From contig NZ_JAGIPR010000014.1 of assembly GCF_017877355.1 (NCBI RefSeq), positions 62,001 through 126,000 of the forward strand: 64,000 nt of DNA, read 5' to 3'. The notes beneath the pieces are model-generated. The model saw nothing but the letters and a program-made list of their open reading frames with translations. It searched no databases and had not been told where the DNA came from. The stretch is from Chryseobacterium jejuense. GTDB taxonomy: Bacteria > Bacteroidota > Bacteroidia > Flavobacteriales > Weeksellaceae. Numbering within the stretch: the stretch's first letter is position 1; every line of letters starts with the position of its first letter. Positions 25,986-34,929 of the stretch are shown in pieces. The position numbers and the translations under genes are program-made.

Positions 25986-28135
25986 CAGCATTCAATCTGC
26001 TTTCTGAACCCATCAGAAAATACATCCGCGATAAGAAATGGGAGAGCCTGAGAAAAATACAGGAAGCTGCCATTCAGAAAATTATTACTACAGATAACAA
26101 CTATGTTTTAATATCCAGAACAGCTTCAGGTAAAACTGAGGCTGCTTTTCTGCCTATTCTTTCAAAAGTAAATTTTAGGGAACCTGGGGTAAAAGTCCTT
26201 TATATTTCTCCTTTAATCGCTCTGATTAACGATCAGTTTATCCGTGTTGAAAACCTTTGTGAGTATCTGGACGTTCCGGTAACAAAGTGGCATGGAGAAG
26301 CGGCTAAAGGTGCTAAAGACAGATTGCTGAAAAGTCCGGCAGGCATCGTTCTCATTACTCCGGAATCTTTGGAAGCCATGTTTGTGAATAAACCCTACAA
26401 TATCAAGTATTTATTCTCTACTTTAGATTATATTATTATTGATGAGATCCATTCATTTCTGGGATCAGACCGTGGAACTCATCTGCAGTCTTTACTGAAC
26501 CGGCTTCAAAACGTGAATATTAAAAAGTTCAGTATTGTAGGGCTTTCTGCTACAGTAAGTGATGCCAATCAATATATAGGGCTTAAAAACTTTCTTGGAG
26601 ATCCGAAGGACACCACAATTATCAGAGATAACACCCCCAAACCAATTAATGCTGTTTTCAGATACTTTGGAAGCTCTGTAAATGAATTACCATTACCTTT
26701 ATTGAAGGATTTATATGTAAGAACAAGAGAAAGTAAAGTTCTTATTTTTCCCAATGCACGAGGGAGAGTAGAAGAAGTTGCTGTAAAATTAAAGCAAATT
26801 TCAGAAAGGGTTGGTGGACATAAAAATTATTTTTCACATCATTCTTCTGTAGATAAAGAAGTAAGAGAATATGTAGAGTTTTTTGCTAAAAATTCCACGC
26901 TTGAGAATTTTTGTATTTCCTGTACTTCCACTTTGGAACTGGGAATTGATATCGGAAATGTAGATGAAGTAGTACAGATTGATGCCACTCATAGTATTGC
27001 CTCTCTCATCCAAAGAGTTGGAAGAAGCGGAAGACGTGAAGGCAAAGCAAGTAACCTGTTTTTGTATGCTACAGACGAATGGAGTTTATTACAGTCATTA
27101 GCATGCTGGCTGCTATATCAGGAACAGTATATAGAACCCATTGCCATCAATGAAAAGCCTTACGATGTTTTAGTTCACCAGATTTTGTCTATTGTTAAAG
27201 GGACATCAGGAATATCTTCATCCAAACTGTTGGAAGAAGTAACCGGCAACTCTGCTTTTTCAAAAATCAAAAAAGAAGAAATAGAAGAGATTATTATCCA
27301 TCTTACTGCTCTGGATTTTTTAGAAAAGTTAGGCAATGACCTGATTATAGGAATAGAAGGAGAAGAAGTAGTGAACAGAAGAGATTTTTACAGCCTTTTT
27401 GAAACTCAGATTTTCTTTAAAGTTTCCAGCAATGGCGTCAAAATTGGAGAACTGCCATTATCTCCACAAATAAGGGAAAGTGAAAATATATACCTGTCTG
27501 CAAAGATCTGGAGTATTATTGATATTGATTTTAAAACAAAAAAAATAGAAGTGATGCCTGCCAAAGATGGAAATAAACCGACATTCTTTGGTGATCCTGC
27601 CGATACTGCTTACCGGATCAGAGAAAAAATGCTCGAAATACTGATTTCAAAAGATGAATATGACTTTTTGGATGAGATGGGCCGTGAAGCTATATATGAT
27701 TTAAGAAAAGAGTTTTCCGTTTTTGCTATTGATGATTTTAAAATTGAAAGACCTCTATTAACCAGTAATGAGTGCCTTAGCTTTTATTCCTTCACCAGTT
27801 CAAAAATCAACAGGACTTTGCGTTTTATTTTAAATGCATTAGAGGTCAAAAATATTCTCCATAATGAGGAAAGCCTTTTTGAGATAGAAGACCACAGCAG
27901 CAGTGAACTGCAAATTATATTAAAAGGGATTGACAGGAACCAAAATATGGATCAGATTCTCATAGAGTTACTGGAAAATACCCCTGAGGTCATAGATTTT
28001 TCAAAATGGGGAAAATACCTGCCTATTCGGTATCAGGCAGCATTATTAAAAGAAAAATATTTTGATTTTGAAGGCTGCTACAACTATCTCCAACATCTGA
28101 AATTCGTAGAAAACCAGCTGGAACTTTCCAATTAA
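25982..28135 (+). CDS. sngC: Lhr-like DEAD/DEAH helicase, SngC-like (Shango)
   Basis: 717 residues. Helicase motifs in order: RTASGKTEAAF at 46-56, motif Ia region ISPLIALINDQF, DEIH at 154-157, SAT at 189-191, and QRVGRSGR at 344-351. The C-terminal ~350 residues are Lhr/BrxHI-like accessory sequence without a recognised nuclease. It begins inside the ATPase stop codon (ATGA overlap). The gene is intact, and the operon ends in a strong hairpin. It is related to, but clearly diverged from, the repair-cluster helicase at 14687-17137. Confidence 0.78.
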   Translation: MTAFNLLSEPIRKYIRDKKWESLRKIQEAAIQKIITTDNNYVLISRTASGKTEAAFLPILSKVNFREPGVKVLYISPLIALINDQFIRVENLCEYLDVPVTKWHGEAAKGAKDRLLKSPAGIVLITPESLEAMFVNKPYNIKYLFSTLDYIIIDEIHSFLGSDRGTHLQSLLNRLQNVNIKKFSIVGLSATVSDANQYIGLKNFLGDPKDTTIIRDNTPKPINAVFRYFGSSVNELPLPLLKDLYVRTRESKVLIFPNARGRVEEVAVKLKQISERVGGHKNYFSHHSSVDKEVREYVEFFAKNSTLENFCISCTSTLELGIDIGNVDEVVQIDATHSIASLIQRVGRSGRREGKASNLFLYATDEWSLLQSLACWLLYQEQYIEPIAINEKPYDVLVHQILSIVKGTSGISSSKLLEEVTGNSAFSKIKKEEIEEIIIHLTALDFLEKLGNDLIIGIEGEEVVNRRDFYSLFETQIFFKVSSNGVKIGELPLSPQIRESENIYLSAKIWSIIDIDFKTKKIEVMPAKDGNKPTFFGDPADTAYRIREKMLEILISKDEYDFLDEMGREAIYDLRKEFSVFAIDDFKIERPLLTSNECLSFYSFTSSKINRTLRFILNALEVKNILHNEESLFEIEDHSSSELQIILKGIDRNQNMDQILIELLENTPEVIDFSKWGKYLPIRYQAALLKEKYFDFEGCYNYLQHLKFVENQLELSN

Positions 28136-28140
28136 ACCAC

Positions 28141-28177
28141 TCCGGATATTTATGAATCTTTACAATAAATATCCGGA
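28141..28177 (+). terminator. Hairpin ending the Shango-like operon
   Basis: TCCGGATATTTA (28141-28152) is exactly complementary to TAAATATCCGGA (28166-28177), beginning 6 bases after the helicase stop. No long T-tract follows, but the 12-bp stem is perfect. Confidence 0.6.
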
Positions 28178-28223
28178 ATGATATCTGTAAATAGGTTAAT
28201 GAAATTTAACCCATTTGTTATTT

Positions 28224-28955
28224 TTAAGCTTCAATAATAGCCTTATCCAGATCGTGATAAAGAAGGAGTTTCCAATTATTTTCCCGGGCTTCTTTTTCCC
28301 ATAAAAGTCTTAATTCCATTGCTGTTCTCCCATCAAAATCACTTTTGTAGGCCAGATGGTATTTCAAATAGGAAGCTTGTGGAAGATCATCTGCTCCATA
28401 GAAAACCGTTTCTTCATTTTCCCTGATCCAGAACACCTGCATAAATGGGGTATGCCCACCTACCACTTCATATGAAATTTCATCACTGATCTGCCCTTTG
28501 TCATCATTCATCCAGATAATATGAGGCAGTTGAATCAGTTTTTCTAAAATATCAAAATTAAAAGAAGGATTTCCTTTATTTTCCATTGCAAAATCCAACT
28601 CACGTTTTTGGATATAAATCTGGGCATTAGGAAAAGTTGCTTTATAACCACCATCTGTAAGGGTTACTGCACCCTCAATATGATCTTTATGAAGATGAGA
28701 GAGAAGGAGTTTTGTAATCTGTTCAGGACGTATATTTTCTCTTTCAAGAATTTCTGAAACTATGGTGCTTCCAGCTTCATTTTTCCAGCCAATGCCAGCA
28801 TCTAAGAGGATATAATCGTTTTCAGTAATGATAAGAAAAGGCTGAACGGACATTTTTATTCCGGTAACGGCATCAAAGTTTTCTTCTGTTAAAAGGGTAA
28901 AATCTTTGGTTTTACTTGCAGAGAAATTACCTTCTTTGAGTGGAATGATTTTCAT
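28224..28955 (-). CDS. MBL-fold metallo-hydrolase
   Basis: 243 residues from the ATG at 28955 (MKIIPLKEGNFS); a longer frame to 29003 exists but adds sequence outside the fold. The metal-binding motif is LLSHLHKDHIEG, followed by a late GGHTPFMQVFW and a terminal YHDLDKA. The family covers lactonases, glyoxalase II-like and other hydrolases; the N-terminal SKTKDFTLL pattern is of the quorum-lactonase-like group, but no substrate can be assigned. It is 81 bases downstream of a Nudix-type regulator in the same direction. Confidence 0.85.
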   Translation of the reverse strand: MKIIPLKEGNFSASKTKDFTLLTEENFDAVTGIKMSVQPFLIITENDYILLDAGIGWKNEAGSTIVSEILERENIRPEQITKLLLSHLHKDHIEGAVTLTDGGYKATFPNAQIYIQKRELDFAMENKGNPSFNFDILEKLIQLPHIIWMNDDKGQISDEISYEVVGGHTPFMQVFWIRENEETVFYGADDLPQASYLKYHLAYKSDFDGRTAMELRLLWEKEARENNWKLLLYHDLDKAIIEA

Positions 28956-29036
28956 GATGCAAATTTCCTGAATATTTCCAATACCCAAAAGGTTTTTCAT
29001 CAATAGATATCATCGGTAAAAACAATGAAAGAACCT

Positions 29037-29795
29037 CTACCAATTGTTCAGACCATTTTCCAGAGCTTTTTCATAGTTTTCCATATCAAAGGAGTAAAGA
29101 TCAGGAGATCTGTGAGCGCCTACATATTTTTGTTCATCAAGCTTTTTTAAAACATTCAGATTTTTAATTTTTCTGTAGAAATTCCCTCGGTTTAGTGATT
29201 TGCCTAATATCGCCTCGTATAGTTTTTGTAGTTCCGGAAGGGTAAACTTTTCCGGCATCAGATTATATCCAATGGGTTTGGTAGATATTTTTTCGCGTAA
29301 AGTAAGCAATGCCTTTTCAATAATTTCACGGTGATCCATTGCAAAATCAATTTCGGACAGCTGATGCAGATACACCCATTCGCAGGCTTCACTCACATCA
29401 TCAGCTACAGGGTTAATTTCAGAGGAATTATAAAGCGCATAATATCCTACGGAAATGAATCTCTGTTTTTGGAAAAGGGTTTCATCAAACTCATCAAAAT
29501 AGAGCTGACTTCTGTTTCTTCTTCCAAAAACACCAAATTCTTCCAGGAATACATCAGTAACACCCGCCCTGTCTTTAAGCACTCTTACTACTGCTTCATC
29601 CAGATCATCATCTCTTCTTACATAACCACCCGGCAAAAGCCACTGTTTTTTGTAATTCATTCTTACCAGTAATACCTTAAGCTCATTCTGGTCAAAACCA
29701 AAAACAACCGGGTCCACTGAAATATGGGGAAGATAAAGTTCTTTTGCTTCGGCAGATTTCTGTAAGATCTGTTCTCTGGAATCCATATAATCCAT
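29037..29795 (-). CDS. Nudix-fold transcriptional regulator (NrtR/AraR type) with degenerate Nudix box
   Basis: 252 residues. The N-terminal ~150 are a Nudix domain (VDPVVFGFDQNELKVLLVRM, WLLPGGYVRRDDDLDEAV). The C-terminal ~90 are a winged helix (MPEKFTLPELQKLYEAIL, NRGNFYRKIKNL). The Nudix box should read REUxEExGU; here it is RVLKDRAGV, so the catalytic glutamates are lost. That fits a sensor domain rather than a hydrolase, as in NrtR and the Bacteroides AraR regulators. The palindrome TTACAnnTGTAA lies in its own promoter near 29813-29824. Targets may be the divergent MFS gene or the MBL gene downstream. Confidence 0.85.
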   Translation of the reverse strand: MDYMDSREQILQKSAEAKELYLPHISVDPVVFGFDQNELKVLLVRMNYKKQWLLPGGYVRRDDDLDEAVVRVLKDRAGVTDVFLEEFGVFGRRNRSQLYFDEFDETLFQKQRFISVGYYALYNSSEINPVADDVSEACEWVYLHQLSEIDFAMDHREIIEKALLTLREKISTKPIGYNLMPEKFTLPELQKLYEAILGKSLNRGNFYRKIKNLNVLKKLDEQKYVGAHRSPDLYSFDMENYEKALENGLNNW

Positions 29796-29921
29796 AAAAA
29801 TAAATGTGTGTTATTACAAATGTAAAGATAAAATTGGATAATATTTAAAAAAAACTCTTTGTTGGAGCAGGTTATAAGAAAAAAACATATAACACTTACA
29901 GGTGAAATCAATCATAATCAA

Positions 29922-29952
29922 TCTGTCTTTTTTATGAAAATGCCTACCTTTG
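29922..29952 (+). promoter_or_regulatory. Bacteroidetes-type promoter of MFS gene
   Basis: TCTG (29922-29925), 19 bases, then TACCTTTG (29945-29952) matches TTTG-N19-TAnnTTTG in 3 of 4 positions at -33 and fully at -7. The MFS start codon is 70 bases further on. Confidence 0.6.
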
Positions 29953-30022
29953 AGGTCATTAAAAAAATAGATCCAAAACATTCAGTCATCAGGATATATT
30001 TCTATTCAATAAAAATTTTAAG

Positions 30023-31207
30023 ATGCAGGTGAATTCTACCAATGGTATTTCCAGAGCAGTGGTCTGGTTAATGGCTATTATTTCAGGACTTGTAGTGGCC
30101 AACAATTATTACAACCAGCCTTTATTGGCACTAATCTCAGAAGATCTTCACGTTTCTGAAGCTGCTGCCAGCAAAATTTCCGTTCTTACCCAGATTGGGT
30201 ATGCCCTAGGATTATTACTGATTGTACCGCTTGGAGATAAATTTTTCCGTAAAAAATTAATACTGATTGATCTTTTTCTTGTTTTTGGATCTCTGCTTTG
30301 GATGACCTTTGCTAACCAATTATGGATGCTGTATGCAGCCAGTTTATTGATTGGAGCTACTTCTGTAATCCCTCAGCTGTTTGTACCCATTGCAGCTGAA
30401 TTGTCGTCAGATCAAGAGAAATCGGCCAATATTGGATTGGTAATGTCCGGACTTTTATTGGGAATCCTTCTTTCCCGTTTCATTGGCGGTATTGTAGGGG
30501 AAGTATGGGGCTGGAGAGCCATGTTTGGAATTGCTGCAGGATTAATGATCTTAGTCTGGCTGGCTGTGTATAAAATGCTTCCGGAACTATCTCCCAATTT
30601 CAAAGGCACCTACAAAGAATTGATGCGGTCCGTAGCTCATCTTGCTAAAACACAACCGATTCTTCAGCTGGCATCTTTCCGGGGGGCTATGGCTTTCGGA
30701 TCTATGTGTGCTTTATTTACAACATTGGTTTTTCATATGGAAAAACCGCCTTTTAACGCTGGTTCATCTGTGGTAGGGAGTTTTGGCCTTGCTGGAGCTG
30801 TTGGTGCTTTAGCAGCAGCAAAAGTAGGAAATCTTCAAAAATACTTAGATATCAACCGTATCATATTGTATTCACTGCTGATTCTTATTGGAAGCTGGGG
30901 ATTTACTTATTTTGCCGGAGAAACTTATTGGGGTTTAATTGTAGGAGTAATCCTTGTAGACCTTGGGGTGCAATCCAGCCATATTATGAACCAGACCAAT
31001 TACTTTTTAATTAAATCCAATGCCGTAAACAGACTGAATACAGTATATATGGTTTCTTATTTCATTGGCGGATCACTGGGAACTTGGCTGGCATCTTTGG
31101 CATGGCAGAAAGCACAATGGACAGGTGTTTGTGCTGTAGGAACTATCTTTGGAGTTTTGGCTTTAATTGCTCATATCTTGTTTTGTAATAAAGTCAATAA
31201 GTCATAA
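30023..31207 (+). CDS. MFS transporter (DHA1-like)
   Basis: 394 residues with 12 predicted helices. The opening YYNQPLLALISEDLHVS is typical of the NreB/YgaY-like branch of drug:H+ antiporters, and PLGDKFFRKKLILID matches MFS motif A between helices 2 and 3. It is divergent from the Nudix-type regulator and has its own promoter. It is a probable inner-membrane exporter of unknown substrate. The stop is followed by a worn intergenic repeat. Confidence 0.87.
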   Translation: MQVNSTNGISRAVVWLMAIISGLVVANNYYNQPLLALISEDLHVSEAAASKISVLTQIGYALGLLLIVPLGDKFFRKKLILIDLFLVFGSLLWMTFANQLWMLYAASLLIGATSVIPQLFVPIAAELSSDQEKSANIGLVMSGLLLGILLSRFIGGIVGEVWGWRAMFGIAAGLMILVWLAVYKMLPELSPNFKGTYKELMRSVAHLAKTQPILQLASFRGAMAFGSMCALFTTLVFHMEKPPFNAGSSVVGSFGLAGAVGALAAAKVGNLQKYLDINRIILYSLLILIGSWGFTYFAGETYWGLIVGVILVDLGVQSSHIMNQTNYFLIKSNAVNRLNTVYMVSYFIGGSLGTWLASLAWQKAQWTGVCAVGTIFGVLALIAHILFCNKVNKS

Positions 31208-31335
31208 ACTATATTGGAAAACGCAAAGGTGCAAGAGCATTTTGAATTTGCCAGGATTCAAACATGCAGTTTTTATGCAACAATATTCCAAGTACTTATG
31301 TGATAATTATTTTTTTAAGAGAAACATAGGTTTTA

Positions 31336-31365
31336 CACGTGAATATAGTCATTCGTATATTCGTG
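31336..31365. repeat. Palindromic intergenic repeat, copy C (worn)
   Basis: CACGTGAATA near 31336 pairs imperfectly (one bulge) with TATTCGTG (31358-31365), and GGCGATAAAA follows. It belongs to the same family as 7951-7988 and 19921-19955. The short frame across this region is an artefact of the repeat. Confidence 0.45.
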
Positions 31366-31401
31366 GCGATAAAAAATATTTGTAGTTTGTATTCTTCTTA
31401 A

Positions 31402-31779
31402 TTATTCGTTACAATCCTCTTGTTGAGTAATAAATTTTCTGTGCTTCCCACCCCAAGTATTTAATGCATCCCATATAGGAATCAGTTCTCTGGCAATATC
31501 GGTAAGCTCATAATCTACTCTGGGCGGAACTTCCGCATATACTGTTCTTTTTACCAATCCTTCCTTTTCAAGTTCCTTTAACTGAAGCGTAAGCATTCTT
31601 TCCGTAATTCCCGGAATAGCTCTTTTAAGTTCACTGAAGCGCAGTTTATTGTCTTTTAATTTACTCAGAATAAACAATTTCCATCTTCCGCCGATCTTAC
31701 ATACAGCATAGCTCAAATCACATTCCTGAATATATTGTCTGTTGATATTATTGGTTGAATTCTCTTTTATCTTACCCAT
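31402..31779 (-). CDS. HxlR-family transcriptional regulator
   Basis: 125 residues from the ATG at 31779, with the family pattern CDLSYAVCKIGGRWKLFIL, then LRFSELKRAIPGITERML, LKELEKEGLV and PPRVDYELT. HxlR proteins are winged-helix regulators, many with a reactive N-terminal cysteine that senses quinones or electrophiles; a cysteine is present just before DLSYAVC. Longer frames to 31857 cross the likely promoter (TACATTTG at 31830-31823) and are rejected. It is divergent from an esterase/MFS pair. A 20-base palindrome abuts its start codon. Confidence 0.87.
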   Translation of the reverse strand: MGKIKENSTNNINRQYIQECDLSYAVCKIGGRWKLFILSKLKDNKLRFSELKRAIPGITERMLTLQLKELEKEGLVKRTVYAEVPPRVDYELTDIARELIPIWDALNTWGGKHRKFITQQEDCNE

Positions 31780-31798
31780 ACTTACAAATTTGTTAGTA
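31779..31798. promoter_or_regulatory. 20-bp palindrome, likely HxlR operator
   Basis: TACTTACAAATTTGTTAGTA pairs with itself at 9 of 10 positions. It lies between the minus-strand -7 box (31830-31823) and the HxlR start codon, so binding there would block the gene's own transcription. Confidence 0.7.
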
Positions 31799-31924
31799 CC
31801 ATACATTGGCCTGTATATAGTGCAAATGTAAGGCATGAAAACTAATTTTGTCCTCATAAAAGCAGATAAATAACAATAGCGCTACTGTTCACTGCAAACA
31901 ATATTAACTTAAAATTAAAACAAA

Positions 31925-32845
31925 ATGCAGTTGACTCCTAAAATCAATCAGATTTTAAACCATTTAGAAAAAATACAGTCTTTTAACTCACAAAATCCTT
32001 TGGATGATGCCCGAAAATACCTTGAAGCAATGTCTTTACAGCTTAGTGGTAAAAAAGAAGCCATAGCTATGATTGAAGAAATGGATATTCCTATGGAAAA
32101 TCATCAAATTCCGATCAGAATCTATCGCCCAAAGGGAAAAACCGTTCAGAAGTCTCCAGCCATTGTTTATATTCATGGCGGATGGTTTATTGCCGGTGGT
32201 TATGAAACCCATGATGCGGTAGTCCGTAAACTAGCCAATGCAACAGGATCTGCTGTTATTTTTATAGATTACCGCCTTGCTCCGGAACATCCTTTTCCAG
32301 CAGGTTTGAATGATTGTCTTGATACTGTTCAATGGGTAATAGAAAATGCAGAATCCTTAGGAATTGACCAAAATCAGATAGGAATCATAGGAGACAGCGC
32401 CGGAGGTGCTTTATCAACAGCTGTTTCAACTCAAATTGGAGAATTCTTTAAGTTTCAGGTTCTGATTTATCCTGCCGTGGATAATCAGCTTAATACAAAA
32501 ACCTGGGAAATCTATGAAAATGGACCGGTTCTCAATAAGCAAGGTGGAGTGGATGCCTGGAACTCGTATCTTCCCAAAGAGGAAAGCAACAACCCACTGG
32601 CAATTCCTGTTTTAATAAAGGATTTCAAAAATACTCCATCCACACTCATTATTATTGCGGAACATGATCCTTTGGCGGATGATGCGAGACATCTTGCCGA
32701 AAATATGCAAAACGCCGGAGTACCCCTTACTACAAGCTTCTATAAGGATATGGTTCATGGCTTTATGCATATGGGAGAGGTGTTGGAAGAAACTCAATTG
32801 GCCATTAATGAAATGGCAGATTTTGCTCAGCAGCATTTTAAATAA
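31925..32845 (+). CDS. Alpha/beta hydrolase (hormone-sensitive-lipase-like esterase)
   Basis: 306 residues. The HGGG-type oxyanion motif is present as YIHGGWFIAGG, with the nucleophile in GDSAGG, the acid in EHDPLADDA and the histidine in MVHGFMHM. This is the bacterial hormone-sensitive lipase (family IV) esterase layout, cytoplasmic with no signal peptide. It hydrolyses short-chain esters. It is divergent from an HxlR regulator and 20 bases ahead of an MFS exporter, suggesting a small detoxification operon. Confidence 0.9.
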   Translation: MQLTPKINQILNHLEKIQSFNSQNPLDDARKYLEAMSLQLSGKKEAIAMIEEMDIPMENHQIPIRIYRPKGKTVQKSPAIVYIHGGWFIAGGYETHDAVVRKLANATGSAVIFIDYRLAPEHPFPAGLNDCLDTVQWVIENAESLGIDQNQIGIIGDSAGGALSTAVSTQIGEFFKFQVLIYPAVDNQLNTKTWEIYENGPVLNKQGGVDAWNSYLPKEESNNPLAIPVLIKDFKNTPSTLIIIAEHDPLADDARHLAENMQNAGVPLTTSFYKDMVHGFMHMGEVLEETQLAINEMADFAQQHFK

Positions 32846-32865
32846 ATCCATCCAAAGAAATAATC

Positions 32866-34032
32866 ATGAAAAAATATGCTTATATCGGATGTTTGGGGTT
32901 TATTGCTGTGATTACTACAGAGTTTGGAATCATTGGAATCCTTCCACAAGTGGCAGAATATTATAAGATCAGCATAGATAAAGCCGGGTATCTTTTAAGT
33001 GCTTTTGCTTTGGTAATTGCTCTTACAGGACCTTTTATGACTTTACTTACTTCGGGAATCAATCGTAAAAAGATTATGACAACTTCCATTCTTATATTTC
33101 TGATCACCGGAATTATCTCTTCATTTTCCCCACCTTTTTGGCTGTTGATGTTAGTAAGAATTCTTCCTGCATTTTTACAGCCTGTATATATTGCAACAGC
33201 GCTGTCTGTAGCGACATCCGGAGTAGATAATAGTAAGAAAAATGAGCTGATGAGTATTGTTTTCAATGGTGTGGCTATAGCGATGGTTACTACGGTTCCT
33301 TTTGCTACGTGGATTTCAGGACTTTATTCTTGGGAATATTCATTTATGATACAGGCTGCAGTGAGTTTGGTAGCATTGGTTACCATTCATTTTCTTCTTC
33401 CCTCAATGCCCGTTAAAGAGAAAAAGTCATACGGAAGCCAGATCAGAATTTTAAAGCAGCCGCCGTTTATTTTGAGTACGCTTACTAACTTTTTTATGAT
33501 CAGTGCCTGGTTTTCCACGTATAGTTATTTTGCAGATTATCTTGGGAAAGCTAAAGGAATGGATACTTCAATGGTAAGCTATATGTTATTTCTATTCGGA
33601 ATTATTGGGGTTATTGCGAATAAAATTGCGGGTAAAATGCTTAATAAAAATGTCACCACAACATTGGCATTCTTCCTGTCCGGAACAATTCTTATTCCTG
33701 TATTATTGTATGTTTCAGATGGAAACCTACTAGCCACTATCTTTGTGATAGGAATCTGGGGCTTCCTTTATTCTCCGAGCTTTCTGAATGCCTCTACTTA
33801 TATGATCTCGGCAGCTCCTGATGCTTTGGAATTTGCAAACAGTCTGGCTACTTCATTTGGGAATCTGGGAGTTACTTTAGGAACTACTATCGGTGGGTGG
33901 ATCATTATCACCAAAGGAGTGGAATATACACCTTGGATAGGCTTTATTTTCGGGATTCTTGCTTTTCTGATGATGATAGCAAGGAATATCGTGGAAAAAA
34001 AAGAACAGATTATTTCTGGTTGTCCGGAATAA
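32866..34032 (+). CDS. MFS transporter (DHA1-like)
   Basis: 388 residues, 12 predicted helices, with the opening GFIAVITTEFGIIGILPQVA and a short basic loop SGINRKKIM at motif A. It is a paralog of the exporter at 9964-11187 (the TTEF...G.LP pattern is shared). It follows the esterase by 20 bases and is probably in the same HxlR-controlled transcript. The substrate is unknown. Confidence 0.87.
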   Translation: MKKYAYIGCLGFIAVITTEFGIIGILPQVAEYYKISIDKAGYLLSAFALVIALTGPFMTLLTSGINRKKIMTTSILIFLITGIISSFSPPFWLLMLVRILPAFLQPVYIATALSVATSGVDNSKKNELMSIVFNGVAIAMVTTVPFATWISGLYSWEYSFMIQAAVSLVALVTIHFLLPSMPVKEKKSYGSQIRILKQPPFILSTLTNFFMISAWFSTYSYFADYLGKAKGMDTSMVSYMLFLFGIIGVIANKIAGKMLNKNVTTTLAFFLSGTILIPVLLYVSDGNLLATIFVIGIWGFLYSPSFLNASTYMISAAPDALEFANSLATSFGNLGVTLGTTIGGWIIITKGVEYTPWIGFIFGILAFLMMIARNIVEKKEQIISGCPE

Positions 34033-34043
34033 ATGTAACAAAT

Positions 34044-34074
34044 TTTATTACATTAAAATAAATCCGTATCTTTG
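34044..34074 (+). promoter_or_regulatory. Bacteroidetes-type promoter of DsbA-like gene
   Basis: TTTA (34044-34047), 19 bases, TATCTTTG (34067-34074): a full -7 match and 3 of 4 at -33, 33 bases before the start codon. Confidence 0.6.
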
Positions 34075-34106
34075 ATTATACTCAATTCGAATTAAAATTA
34101 AATAGA

Positions 34107-34808
34107 ATGAAAATAGAAATCTGGTCGGATATAATGTGTCCGTTTTGCTATATCGGAAAAAATAATTTTGAACAGGCATTAGAAAAATTACCATTTAAAG
34201 ATGAAGTAGAAGTAGAGTGGAAGAGCTTTCAGCTTGATCCAACGTTAGATGCTAATACCACTCAAGATACCATTCAATATTTCAGAGAGAAAAAAGGAGT
34301 GGGTGAAGCTCAGGCAAGTCAGATGCTGGCTCAGGTTACCCAAATGGGAAAAGGAGCGGGTATTGATTTTGATTTTGGAAAGACTTTAATCACCAATACT
34401 TTCAGCGCTCACAGACTGCTTCATTTGGCTAAGAAACATAACCAATCCAACGAAATGGAAGAAGCATTATTTATCGCTCATTTTATTGACGGTAAAAATG
34501 TAGGAGATACCGAAGTATTAATTTCCCTTGCTGAAAAATTAGGCATTCCTCAAGAAGAAGCCAGAGAAGCTGTTACTTCCGATCAATTGGATTACGAAGT
34601 GAATCAGGATATTATGGAAGCGAGAAACAATGGAGTTTCAGGTGTTCCTTTCTTTGTTCTGAACGGTAAATATGCAGTTTCAGGGGCACAGCCTGTAGAA
34701 GTTTTTGAAAACGCTTTGCAGCAGACTTATAAAGAGACTGTAAGTTCTTTTAAAGATCTCTCGGGAAGCAATGGAGCTTCCTGTGATGCAGACGGATGCA
34801 GCATTTAA
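34107..34808 (+). CDS. DsbA-family oxidoreductase (FrnE-like), cytoplasmic
   Basis: 233 residues. The thioredoxin-like active site CPFC is at 11-14 in WSDIMCPFCYIGKNNF, and the helical insert and GVSGVPFFVLNGKYAVSGAQ (cis-proline) are typical of FrnE. There is no signal peptide, so it acts in the cytoplasm as a disulfide isomerase/reductase or glutathione-S-transferase-kappa-like enzyme. An extra C-terminal pair of cysteines (SCDADGCSI) may relay electrons. It has its own promoter and terminator. Confidence 0.9.
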   Translation: MKIEIWSDIMCPFCYIGKNNFEQALEKLPFKDEVEVEWKSFQLDPTLDANTTQDTIQYFREKKGVGEAQASQMLAQVTQMGKGAGIDFDFGKTLITNTFSAHRLLHLAKKHNQSNEMEEALFIAHFIDGKNVGDTEVLISLAEKLGIPQEEAREAVTSDQLDYEVNQDIMEARNNGVSGVPFFVLNGKYAVSGAQPVEVFENALQQTYKETVSSFKDLSGSNGASCDADGCSI

Positions 34809-34814
34809 TCATAT

Positions 34815-34843
34815 AAACCCCAAGCTATTTTAGTTTGGGGTTT
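34815..34843 (+). terminator. Intrinsic terminator after DsbA-like gene
   Basis: AAACCCCAAGCTA pairs with TAGTTTGGGGTTT across a 3-base loop, one wobble, 7 bases after the stop. Confidence 0.75.
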
Positions 34844-34929
34844 ATAAATATACTATAAGTCTTTTTTTGAAGGTAAAATGAATATATTTATATTTGAAAA
34901 TATCAATTTTATTAAAAGGCAATTCATTA

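Noticed and set aside
31167..31385. 72-residue frame after the MFS gene
   Set aside because: It overlaps the MFS end and a worn intergenic repeat; composition is typical of noise.
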